DNA from: an uncultured Pseudomonadota bacterium
GTDB taxonomy: Bacteria > Myxococcota_A > UBA796 > JAFGLY01
NCBI GenBank assembly: GCA_937912125.1
Contig: CALDOK010000068.1
Coordinates: 1 to 43,425, forward strand
DNA length: 43,425 bases
Reading direction: 5' to 3'
Position 1 is the stretch's first letter, and each line of letters begins with the position of its first letter. The position numbers and the translations under genes are program-made. Shown here one piece after another: positions 32,874-40,016 of the stretch. The notes under the pieces are model-generated. The model was given only the letters and a program-made list of their open reading frames with translations. It was not told where the DNA came from and ran no database searches.

Positions 32874-32989
32874 CGAGCACACGGGGGAGCGCGCCATGCG
32901 CTCCCGCTTCCATGGGCGGCGTAACGGGCGGGGATGCACGAGGCCCCCGCCTGGTCACCTCCCGGCGGACGCTTCTTGTCCTGCGGGGA

Positions 32990-33862
32990 TCAGTTCAGCG
33001 CGTTGCGCAGGATCTCGCGCACCTGGGGGGCGAGCTCGGGGCGCTCGAGCGCCAGGCCCACCGTGGCCTCCAACCAGCCCAGCACGTTGCCCGTGTCGTA
33101 GCGCCGACCCTCGAAGAGGTAGCCCCAGGCCTGGCCGCGGCTGGCGAGTACGGCCAGCGCGTCGGTGAGCTGGATTTCGCCGCCGGCACCCTTGGGGGTC
33201 CGCTCGAGGATGTCGAAGATCTCGCCGGGCAGCACGTAGCGGCCCACGATGCTGAGGTTGCTGGGGGCATCGGCGGGGTCGGGCTTCTCCACCATGCCCG
33301 TGACCTCCATCAGGCGGCCGCGCAGGGTGCCGTCGCAGATGCCGTAGCGCTTGGTCTCCTCGCGCGGGACCTCGATGAGGGCGACCACGCACTGGCCGTG
33401 CTGGTCCCAGACGTCGAGCAGCTGGCGCAGGCCCGGCTTGGCGGGGTTGTGGATGATGTCGTCGCCCAGCAGCACGGCGAAGGGGTTGTCACCCACCGCG
33501 GGTCGCGCCGTGAGCACCGCATGACCCAGGCCCAGGGCGTCGTGCTGGCGAACAGCCACGACCTTGGCCAGGCGGGCGGCGCGGCGAACCTCGGCCAGCA
33601 GGTGGGTCTGGTTGCGCTCCTCGAGGTACTGCTCGAGGTAGGGGTCCTTGGAGAAGTGCTCGAGGAGCGCGCCCTTGCCCTTGGAGATCACGAAGACCAT
33701 GTCCTCGATGCCCGACGCCACCGCCTCGGCGATGATGTAGTCGAGGCAGGGACGATCCACCAGGGGCAGCAGCTCCTTGGGGACGGCCTTGGTGGCGGGG
33801 AGGAAGCGGGTGCCCAGCCCCGCGAGGGGAAGGACCGCACGGGTCACACGCTGCGTCGCCAT
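32990..33862 (-). CDS. galU: UTP-glucose-1-phosphate uridylyltransferase
   Basis: Makes UDP-glucose from UTP and glucose 1-phosphate in the cytosol, feeding glycan and polysaccharide synthesis. The 290-residue product has the nucleotide loop VLPLAGLGTRFLPATKAVPKEL, VLLGDDIIH with the metal-site Asp, and the late GGEIQLTDALAVL and GRRYDTGNVLGW blocks. The chosen start, 33862 (MATQRVTRAVLP), has GAGG six bp upstream; an in-frame Met at 33868 lies on that ribosome site. The gene runs from dksA-type gene side toward priA, all on the minus strand. It could supply donor sugar to the glycosyltransferase in this window, but no link is shown. Confidence 0.95.
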   Translation of the reverse strand: MATQRVTRAVLPLAGLGTRFLPATKAVPKELLPLVDRPCLDYIIAEAVASGIEDMVFVISKGKGALLEHFSKDPYLEQYLEERNQTHLLAEVRRAARLAKVVAVRQHDALGLGHAVLTARPAVGDNPFAVLLGDDIIHNPAKPGLRQLLDVWDQHGQCVVALIEVPREETKRYGICDGTLRGRLMEVTGMVEKPDPADAPSNLSIVGRYVLPGEIFDILERTPKGAGGEIQLTDALAVLASRGQAWGYLFEGRRYDTGNVLGWLEATVGLALERPELAPQVREILRNALN

Positions 33863-34000
33863 CGGCATCCTCGGAGTCGGAAGGTCGCCCAGACCCGTAT
33901 TGACGGAGCCGTGCCGGTGCAAGCTGCAGCTCCGCCACGGGCCCGAGTGTTGCGGACCCTCCGGATCGGAATCGACCGGGAGCGGGCGGCGAGGACGGAA

Positions 34001-34366
34001 CTAGAACTCGCGGGAACGCCGCTCGAGCTGCTCGGCTTCGGTCTTGCAGTCGATGCAGTGGGTGGCCACCGGGCGCGCCAGCAGGCGTCGCTCGCTGATC
34101 TCTTCGCCACAGACCACGCACACGCCGTACTCGCCTTCGTCGAGGCGCTGCAGGGCTTGGCGGATCTTGTGGATGAGCGTCCGCTCGCGATCGCGAATCC
34201 GGAGCTGGAAGTCGCGATTGGACTCCATCGACGCCAAGTCGATGTCGTCGGCCAGACGCTCTTTGTCATCGGTGAGGTCACCGATGGTGGCGCCGGCGTC
34301 TTCCAGCAAGGCCTGAAGGCGATCCATCAGCAGCTTGCGGAAGAACTCTTGCTTCTTCTTGTCCAT
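34001..34366 (-). CDS. DksA/TraR-family zinc-finger transcription regulator
   Basis: A 121-residue protein of the DksA/TraR family, which binds RNA polymerase in its secondary channel. A long acidic coiled-coil (residues 1-75, including LADDIDLASMESNRDFQLRIRDRE) is followed by the C4 zinc finger: Cys83-x2-Cys86 (GVCVVCGEEI) and Cys104-x2-Cys107 (THCIDC). The coiled-coil has an Asp-Asp pair at 40-41 but not at its exact tip, so ppGpp-type function is possible but not certain. The start at 34366 (MDKKKQEFF) has GGAG at correct distance. It is divergent from the outer-membrane protein gene. Confidence 0.93.
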   Translation of the reverse strand: MDKKKQEFFRKLLMDRLQALLEDAGATIGDLTDDKERLADDIDLASMESNRDFQLRIRDRERTLIHKIRQALQRLDEGEYGVCVVCGEEISERRLLARPVATHCIDCKTEAEQLERRSREF

Positions 34367-34413
34367 GCCATCTCCGAGGGGTAAGCCGGCTGTCGAGAGC
34401 AGGATGGAATAGT

Positions 34414-34427
34414 GGCAACGAATTGCC
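34414..34427. promoter_or_regulatory. Small inverted repeat in divergent promoter region
   Basis: GGCAA-CGAA-TTGCC is a perfect 5-bp-arm inverted repeat in the 93-bp gap between the divergent dksA-type gene and the outer-membrane protein gene. It could be an operator. TTGCCG at its right end could serve as a -35 for the rightward gene, with the imperfect CATAGT 15 bp on. Confidence 0.3.
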
Positions 34428-34459
34428 GGTTCGGAAAGCGCCCCATAGTAGTGGATTCC

Positions 34460-35470
34460 ATGAAGCATAGCAAGGGCAGCGGACACCGGAACCTACGGTG
34501 TCAGCGGGTTTTCCCGCAGCATATCTTCTCCCCTGGTAGCCTCGGACGGCTGGGGGGGGCGGCGCTGCTGGCTATCCTGGCGCTCCACGGGTCGCCAGGA
34601 CTCGCTCAGGACTCGGCCCTGGACCCCTTCACGCCGGCCGACGCCACCAGCCTGGGGCTGGCCGGCACAGGGCGTGCCTCCCCCACGAATCTCGACAATG
34701 TCTGGTACGGATCTTCGGTGCTGGCCCTGGACTCCCAGTACGACATCCACGGCTCGGGCTTCCTGACCCCTGGGGGCTGGCGTGGCTTCGAGGTGGCGGC
34801 GGTGGACTCCCGCACCAGCCGCTTGGCCCTGGGGCTCGCCTACACCTACATGCAGCACGCCGACATGCCGATGCTCGACAGCGAGCTGCCGGGCTGGGAG
34901 CTCGTGGGGCAGAGCCACGACAACCCCACGGCGGCCCAGCACGTCTCCGCGGGCGCGGCCATGAGCGTCGACAGTGATCGCCGTCTCTGCCTGGGCCTGC
35001 ACGGCGGCTACTTCTGGCGCCGCGCCGGGCGCGCGGGTGACGGCAGCGGCTTCCGCCTGGGGGGCAGCATCTCCGGTCGCCCCCACGAGACCTTGGCCCT
35101 CAGCCTGGGCACCACCTGGCCGCTGCTGGTGGATGGTGCCCGTGGCTACGAAGACCAGGCCCGGGTCGACGCGGGGCTGCGCTGGGAGCCCGTCCAGGGG
35201 CTGGGCCTGCTGGCCGACGCCATGCTGCCCATCGACGAGCTGGACGGCGTGGACTTCGGGCTGGGCGCCGAGTACGTCGTCGCCGAGCTGGTCCCCCTGC
35301 GGGTGGGCTGGTCCCGCAACGCGGGCGATGTGCGGCATGCCCTCGGCGCCGGTGTGGGCGTCGCGTCCGAGTACCTCAACCTCCAGTACGGCATCTGGGT
35401 GGATCTGGGGCCCACGGACGATGCCCTGGCCCCGCCCACCCACGGCCTCACCCTGGCCCTGGTGATGTAG
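34460..35470 (+). CDS. Putative outer-membrane beta-barrel protein
   Basis: A 336-residue protein. The start at 34460 gives an unusually long basic n-region (about 30 residues) before the signal helix GGAALLAILALHGSPGLAQ; no closer start is in frame. The mature part begins DSALDPFTPADATSLGLAGTGRASPTNLDNVWYG, recalling PorV/FadL-type barrel N-termini in which a small Gly-rich motif and an Asn precede the barrel. Alternating hydrophobic strands run through LALGLAYTYM, LCLGLHGGYFW, LALSLGTTWPLL, VDFGLGAEYVVAELVPLRVGW and LNLQYGIWVDL, and the protein ends in LALVM. Substrate and partner are unknown. Confidence 0.7.
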   Translation: MKHSKGSGHRNLRCQRVFPQHIFSPGSLGRLGGAALLAILALHGSPGLAQDSALDPFTPADATSLGLAGTGRASPTNLDNVWYGSSVLALDSQYDIHGSGFLTPGGWRGFEVAAVDSRTSRLALGLAYTYMQHADMPMLDSELPGWELVGQSHDNPTAAQHVSAGAAMSVDSDRRLCLGLHGGYFWRRAGRAGDGSGFRLGGSISGRPHETLALSLGTTWPLLVDGARGYEDQARVDAGLRWEPVQGLGLLADAMLPIDELDGVDFGLGAEYVVAELVPLRVGWSRNAGDVRHALGAGVGVASEYLNLQYGIWVDLGPTDDALAPPTHGLTLALVM

Positions 35471-35540
35471 GCCCCCTTTCAGCCAGTCCGGTCCGATGGC
35501 GCGCGTGCTAAGATCCTGGGGCACTGCCCCTGGAGGGTCC

Positions 35541-36146
35541 ATGCGCCTTGTGCTCTTGCTTCCCGTCGTCGCCACTGTGGCCTGCGAGCCCAAAGACGGT
35601 CCGCCGCGCGACAGCGCTGCGGACAGCTCGTCTCCGGTGGACACCGCGCCGCCCTTCGACACGGGGCTGTACGATCAGCTCCACGGGGTTCAGCCTGCGG
35701 AGTTCCTGGAGGCGCCCGAGTTTCAGGCCACGGCCCACACCGGCGAGCTTCGGGGTCGGGAACACCTGCTGGGTCACCCCACCGTGTTGTGGTTCTACCC
35801 CCTGGCCGGTACATCGGGTTGAACCACCCAGGGTTGCGGGTTCCGCGACCGACAGGCCGAGTTCGACGCGCTGGGAGTCACCATCGTCGGTGTGAGCTTC
35901 GATGAGGTCAGCGACAACCTGGCCTTCGCCGAGGCCGAAGGCTTCGGCTACGAGCTGTGGTCCGATCTGGATCGCACCCTCGCCGTGCACTACGGCGCCG
36001 CCAGCAGCTCCACCCAGGCCATCGCCAGCCGCATCACGGTGCTGCTGGACGACGACGGCGTCTGGCGCTTGGTCTACGATCCGGCCAGCATCTCCACGAA
36101 CGCGCAGGAAGTGCTCGATGACTGCGCGATCCTCTTCGGGGGGTGA
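35541..36146 (+). CDS. BCP/PrxQ-type peroxiredoxin lipoprotein, predicted selenoprotein (UGA at codon 94)
   Basis: A 201-residue product if the in-frame TGA at 35820-35822 is read as selenocysteine. The start at 35541 has GGAGGG upstream and gives a lipoprotein signal (MRLVLLLPVVATVAC, Cys15). The UGA sits exactly at the peroxidatic Cys of the BCP/PrxQ motif, which is normally FYPxxxTPGCTxxxCxFRD: here FYPLAGTSG-U-TTQGCGFRDR. So Sec94-x4-Cys99 would be the Cp/Cr pair. Downstream the fold continues in the same frame: VTIVGVSFDEVSDNLAFAEA, YELWSDLDRTLAVHYGA, SRITVLLDDDGVWRLVYDP. A hairpin fitting the bacterial SECIS lies right after the UGA. Reduces peroxides in the envelope, by family. Read as an ordinary stop, the gene would be two fragments. 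Confidence 0.83.
35820..35850 (+). promoter_or_regulatory. Bacterial SECIS-like hairpin with UGA codon
   Basis: The UGA (35820-35822) is followed after 9 nt by GGUUGCGG (35832-35839), a 3-nt loop GUU (35840-35842) and CCGCGACC (35843-35850), an 8-bp stem with one G-U pair. The loop starts with G 17 nt after the UGA, within the spacing known for bacterial SECIS elements. The stem start GGUUGC is the same as in the E. coli fdhF element. It would direct SelB to insert selenocysteine. Confidence 0.75.
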
Positions 36147-36237
36147 GCGCGATCTTCCGCGATGCGACGCGCACCGTAAACCGGGCTTGGGATAGGGGTG
36201 TCCAAGGAGCGAGCGCCAAGCTGGAGGATGCTCGAGC

Positions 36238-36822
36238 GTGACCGCCCTCTCGACCACCGCAGCCCCGGAGTTGGCCTTGGCCACCAGCCGCGATCATCGC
36301 TTCGCCGAGCTGGTGGACAAACACCGGGACCAAGCCGTCCGCATCGCGTGGAGGCTGACGGGCGAGGACCGCGCCACAGCGGAGGAGGTCGCCCAGGACG
36401 CCTTCCTGCGCGCCTACACCGGCCTGCATCGCTTCCGCGACGAGGCCGAGCTGAGCACCTGGTTCTTCCGCATCCTGGTGCGCCAGGCTTCCAATCGTCG
36501 CCGCTGGCGTGGGCTGCGACGGCGCTGGGGTGATCTGTGGGGCTCCAGTGGCCCCGGCGAGGTGGAGGAGCTCGAGCGCGTCGCCGACGTCTCCTGTGAC
36601 TCGGCCGACCCCGCCCTGCGCGACCGCATCGCCTGCGCCATGGACCTGCTCTCGCCTGGGCAGCGGGCCATCTTCACCCTCGTGTACCTCGAGGGCTTCA
36701 CCGTCACCGAAGCCGCCACTCTCTCCGCCATCGCGCCCGGTACGGCCAAGAGCCACCTGCACCGGGCCTTGAAGACGCTGCGTGCCGAGCTCGAGCCCCA
36801 GCGCCAGGAGCTTGGACCATGA
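36238..36822 (+). CDS. ECF-type RNA polymerase sigma factor
   Basis: A 194-residue sigma-70 family ECF factor. Region 2 is visible as HRFAELVDKHRDQAVRIAWRLTGEDRATAEEVAQDAFLRAY (seen in parts), ending with LSTWFFRILVRQASNRRR. Region 4 is ALRDRIACAMDLLSPGQRAIFTLVYLEGFTVTEAATLS, then PGTAKSHLHRALKTLRAEL. The GTG at 36238 is chosen, with GGAGG about 10 bp upstream; the ATG at 36228 hits a stop. The stop overlaps the next start by 4 bp (ATGA), so the pair is coupled, as is usual for sigma/anti-sigma genes. It lies 91 bp behind the peroxiredoxin. Confidence 0.92.
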   Translation: MTALSTTAAPELALATSRDHRFAELVDKHRDQAVRIAWRLTGEDRATAEEVAQDAFLRAYTGLHRFRDEAELSTWFFRILVRQASNRRRWRGLRRRWGDLWGSSGPGEVEELERVADVSCDSADPALRDRIACAMDLLSPGQRAIFTLVYLEGFTVTEAATLSAIAPGTAKSHLHRALKTLRAELEPQRQELGP

Positions 36823-37211
36823 CCACCCACGACTCCGACAGCCGCGCGCTGGTCCAGCGCATCCAGGAAGCCTGGACGCCCCCGCCCACGGACCCCAGGC
36901 GCTTCGACGCCCAGCTGCGGTCCCGGCTTCGCGCCCAGGGCCGCCAGCGCACCGCGCTGGTGGTGGCTGCAGCGGCCGCGGTGCTGCTGGTGGCGGCCTC
37001 TCACCTGCTCGGCGGGGGAGCGGAGCCAGCCCCCACCCTGGCCCTGCCTCAGGCCGTCGAGGAGACTCCAGCGGTGGCCTCCGCCGGTGCGGCCGCCCAG
37101 GGTGTCTTCTGGTCCGAGGCCCTCGACCACGATCAGCGTGGCTTCTCCCTGCCTGGCGCCTACGGCGCTCTGGACACCCTGTTCCTGCAACCCACCGACC
37201 AGGAGCTGTGA
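36819..37211 (+). CDS. Single-pass membrane protein, likely anti-sigma factor
   Basis: A 130-residue protein coupled to the ECF sigma gene by ATGA overlap. Residues 1-45 form a polar, basic cytosolic part (LVQRIQEAWTPPPTDPRRFDAQLRSRLRAQGRQR), a single transmembrane helix follows (ALVVAAAAAVLLVAASHLL), and the remainder is a short periplasmic tail. No zinc-binding anti-sigma HxxxCxxC motif is seen. Its place and topology fit a small CnrY-like anti-sigma factor, by context only. Confidence 0.65.
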   Translation: MTTHDSDSRALVQRIQEAWTPPPTDPRRFDAQLRSRLRAQGRQRTALVVAAAAAVLLVAASHLLGGGAEPAPTLALPQAVEETPAVASAGAAAQGVFWSEALDHDQRGFSLPGAYGALDTLFLQPTDQEL

Positions 37212-37213
37212 TC

Positions 37214-37753
37214 ATGCGTATGGTCCCACGCGTGCTCGTCTGTCTCGCCCTGCTGCACCTCTCCGCCAGCGCCTGGGCCGCTCCACCGCCCGGGGCGGGT
37301 GGCGGTGAAGGGCCGCCGCAGCCCCACGATCTCGTGCGGGATCACGCCGCCGCCCTGGGCATCGAGGCCGTCACTGTGGAGGAGATCCAGCGCATCGCCG
37401 AGCGCGCCCGCGGAGAGCGGGAGGATCTGCAGGCGGCGGTCCAGCAGGCCCGCGCCGACCTCTCCGCGCTGCTGCAGGCCGAGCGGCCGGAGCGCCAGGC
37501 GGTCATGGATCAGGTCGACGCCCTTGGTGCTGCCGAGACGGCGATGCTGCGTCACCACCTGGGCACCCTGCTGGACATGCACGACCTGCTCACACCCGAG
37601 CAGGTGAAGGCCCTCGAGGCCATGGCGCCCGGCGGCATGCCGGGGGGACCGCCGAGTGGAGGGCCACCGGGTGGAGGACCGCCGGGTGGAGGGCCGCCTC
37701 CCCATGGCGCGCCTCCGCCTGGCAGGCCAGGAGGGCCTGCGCCGCAGCGCTGA
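37214..37753 (+). CDS. Periplasmic Spy/CnrX-like sensor or chaperone
   Basis: A 179-residue exported protein (MRMVPRVLVCLALLHLSASAWA). The mature part is helical with the LTxxQ-type motif LLTPEQVKALEAM near residue 130, after long Glu/Arg/Ala helices (EEIQRIAERARGEREDLQ). This pattern is shared by Spy/CpxP chaperones and CnrX/ZraP metal sensors. The last 45 residues are a GGPP-rich low-complexity tail with a His near the end (GGPPPHGAPPPG). In the order sigma, membrane protein, Spy/CnrX-like protein it completes a Cnr-like signalling triad. It begins 2 bp after the preceding stop. Confidence 0.75.
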   Translation: MRMVPRVLVCLALLHLSASAWAAPPPGAGGGEGPPQPHDLVRDHAAALGIEAVTVEEIQRIAERARGEREDLQAAVQQARADLSALLQAERPERQAVMDQVDALGAAETAMLRHHLGTLLDMHDLLTPEQVKALEAMAPGGMPGGPPSGGPPGGGPPGGGPPPHGAPPPGRPGGPAPQR

Positions 37754-37756
37754 CCT

Positions 37757-38944
37757 TCAGCGGCCTTCGGTGTTGGGGCCGGGCACCACATTGCCGAGAT
37801 CGTAGCGGGCCCAGGTGCGGGCCTGCTCCCAGCTGAGGGGCTGCTTGGTGGAGCGGCTGACGTAGAGCTTGGCGGTCTCGGTGAGGCCCTGGACGGTGCG
37901 GAACATGAAGCTGGTGTCGATCCAGCAGGCCCGCATGCAGCCCTCGCAGCTGGCCACCTCGTGCTTGCGCAGGTGCTCGTACTGGGCCGAGTGGAAGTAC
38001 TCCTCGAAGTCGGGGTCGAGGATGTGCTTGTGCTGGTGCAGGGTGCGGTGGCAGATGGTGTACTGCCCGCTGGGAGCGATGCTGAAGTACAGCCGCCCGG
38101 CGTCGCAGCTCTGGGCCGGGAAGCGCCCTGTCTTGAGGTAGTGGCGACTGGCCTGGAGGTAGGGCGTGGAGTTGAGGATGGGGTAGCCCTGGGCCTTGAG
38201 CTTGACCAGAGAGTCGTAGGCTCGGTCCACCCGTTCTCCGACCTCGAGGGCGCTGCCCGCGTCGCGGGGGATCTTCATCTCGGGGCGGAAGCGGATGAAG
38301 CGGTCTTCCCACTGCTTACTCGAGCCCCGTGGCTCATCGAGCAGCTCGACGGGCAGGAAGCTGATGGCGAAGCCCAGGGCCTTGGCGAACCAGACCATCT
38401 CCTGCAGCTCGTCGAGGTTGATGTGGCTGACCACGCAGTTGATGGCGGGCATGCCCCGCTTGCCCTTCAGCAGATCGGCCATGGTGGTCAGGGTGCGCAC
38501 CACCTGTTCCCAGGCGCCTTCGCGCTCGCAGATGTAGTCGAAGCGGGAGGGGTAGAGGGAGTCCAGGGATACGGCGAAGCTGCGCAGGCCCCGATCGACC
38601 AGGCGCTCGATGCGCTCGGGGGGAACGTCCACGCCGTTGGTGAGGACCCGCACCTCGAGGCCGTGATCCAGCAGGATGCCCACCAGCTCTTCGAGATCGT
38701 CCCGCACGAAGGGCTCGCCGCCGCCCAGGGCCAGCTGGATGACCCCCATGCGCTTGAGCCGCTTGGCCAGGATCTCGACCTGGGGCAGGGTGAGCTCTTC
38801 GTCCTTCTTGCCGTAGCGCCAGATGCCGCACATCTTGCAGGTGAGGTTGCAGCGGTGGGTGATGCCCCAGTGGCCGTAGACCGGCACCCGGCGGCTCAGG
38901 GCTGCGCGTGCGACACGTCCGACGGGGGGTAGGCGGGGGGACAT
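37757..38944 (-). CDS. Radical SAM enzyme, third gene of aminotransferase operon
   Basis: A 395-residue radical SAM protein. Cluster motif Cys32-x3-Cys36-x2-Cys39 (CNLTCKMC), then LALGGGEPFVRDDL, VRVLTNGVDVP and FAVSLDSLYPS. The C-terminal half has Cys residues suggesting an auxiliary cluster: AQSCDAGRLYFSIAPSG, TICHRTL, ASCEGCMRACW. The overall look resembles MoaA/PqqE-type and HpnH-like enzymes, without a specific match. It is 9 bp downstream of the preceding radical SAM gene. It ends 3 bp from the Spy-like gene of the opposite strand. Confidence 0.86.
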   Translation of the reverse strand: MSPRLPPVGRVARAALSRRVPVYGHWGITHRCNLTCKMCGIWRYGKKDEELTLPQVEILAKRLKRMGVIQLALGGGEPFVRDDLEELVGILLDHGLEVRVLTNGVDVPPERIERLVDRGLRSFAVSLDSLYPSRFDYICEREGAWEQVVRTLTTMADLLKGKRGMPAINCVVSHINLDELQEMVWFAKALGFAISFLPVELLDEPRGSSKQWEDRFIRFRPEMKIPRDAGSALEVGERVDRAYDSLVKLKAQGYPILNSTPYLQASRHYLKTGRFPAQSCDAGRLYFSIAPSGQYTICHRTLHQHKHILDPDFEEYFHSAQYEHLRKHEVASCEGCMRACWIDTSFMFRTVQGLTETAKLYVSRSTKQPLSWEQARTWARYDLGNVVPGPNTEGR

Positions 38945-38953
38945 GGGGGCAGT

Positions 38954-40012
38954 CTATCTCCGCAGCTTGGGCAGGCGGAAGCCCGAACCCACGGGGCCCA
39001 GCCGCTTGAGCGCGCTGACCCACTCGAGCACCGTGGGGGCGTCGAGGTGGTACAGGTAGTTGTACTCGGTGAACGCGGTGGCCGTGCAGGCCCGGCAGCG
39101 GTTGGACTGCAGGTTGGCGAAGGCGCGATCGAAGCCCACGTCACGGAGGTTCAGCGCGGGGAAGTCGCCGATGAGCAGCGAGCAGGGGTAGACCGTGCCG
39201 TCGGTGTCGACGTTGCAGTACAGCTGGCCGGCCATGCAGGTCATGTCCAGGTGGGCGGTCTCGCTGGTGGGCTTCCCGAAGTCCTCCCAGCTCAGCATGT
39301 AGTCCAGGTACTTGCGCGAGCAGCCCACGGGGCGTCCGGCGTCCTTGGCGTCGCGCAGCTTGCGCAGGGCGCGGTGGTAGGCGCCGTCTTCGGGCATCAA
39401 GGCGTCACCCTTGCCCTCGGCCAGCTCGGCGGTGTGGTGCAGCACCTGGAAGGTGGGCGTGAAGCCGAGCTCTTCGCCCAGGTCGAGCATGTACTCGATG
39501 TCGTCCAGGTTGTGGCGGGTCAGCACCGTGATGGTCCAGAAGTCGAGCTTGCGCTCGGAGGCGCAGCGCACACCTGCCATGGCCTTGGCCCAGGAGCCGG
39601 GCTCGCGGTTGGCGTCGTGGTGCTCCTGGCGTCCGTCCAAGGAGATCATCAGGTGGCTGAGGTTCGCGAGCCGATCGGCCCACTGGGGGAAGAGGTAGCC
39701 GTTGGTGTCCAGGGTGGTCCACAGGCCGTGGGCGGCGCAGCGGTCGACGATGGCGGCAATGTCCGCTCGGACCAGGGGCTCGCCGCCCCACAGGCCCACT
39801 CGCAGGCAGCCCCGCTCGGCCAGCAGGTCCACCAGGTCGATGATCTCGGTGGTGGTGAGCTCGGTCTGCTTGCGCTGGGGGATGTTGCAGTAGCTGCAGC
39901 GGGCGTTGCAGCGGTTGGTCACGCTCAGCATCACGTTGAGCGGCGCGCGCCAGCCGGTGGCCTTGTGGCGCAAGGCGCCAAGGCCCATGCCCACCATGGT
40001 GGCGGTCTTCAT
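38954..40012 (-). CDS. Radical SAM/SPASM-type enzyme, middle gene of operon
   Basis: A 352-residue radical SAM protein. Cluster motif Cys35-x3-Cys39-x2-Cys42 (CNARCSYC), then GLWGGEPLVRADI, TTLDTNGYLFP and MISLDGRQEHHDANR. SPASM-type cysteines follow: DMTCMAGQLYCNVDTDGTVYPC, then SNRCRACTATAF near the end. Dual-cluster enzymes of this kind modify peptides, sugars or cofactors. It starts 4 bp after the stop of the upstream DegT aminotransferase gene and precedes another radical SAM gene, so the three are one transcription unit. Confidence 0.87.
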   Translation of the reverse strand: MKTATMVGMGLGALRHKATGWRAPLNVMLSVTNRCNARCSYCNIPQRKQTELTTTEIIDLVDLLAERGCLRVGLWGGEPLVRADIAAIVDRCAAHGLWTTLDTNGYLFPQWADRLANLSHLMISLDGRQEHHDANREPGSWAKAMAGVRCASERKLDFWTITVLTRHNLDDIEYMLDLGEELGFTPTFQVLHHTAELAEGKGDALMPEDGAYHRALRKLRDAKDAGRPVGCSRKYLDYMLSWEDFGKPTSETAHLDMTCMAGQLYCNVDTDGTVYPCSLLIGDFPALNLRDVGFDRAFANLQSNRCRACTATAFTEYNYLYHLDAPTVLEWVSALKRLGPVGSGFRLPKLRR

Positions 40013-40016
40013 GGCG

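Noticed and set aside
32873..32897. Longer PriA start
   Set aside because: The Met at 32897 has a better ribosome site, but the residues it adds do not match the family N-terminus. It is kept as an alternative only.
35541..35822. Peroxiredoxin as a nonsense pseudogene
   Set aside because: The UGA falls exactly at the catalytic Cys, the downstream frame is intact and conserved, and a SECIS-like hairpin follows. Selenocysteine is the better reading, pending a genome check.
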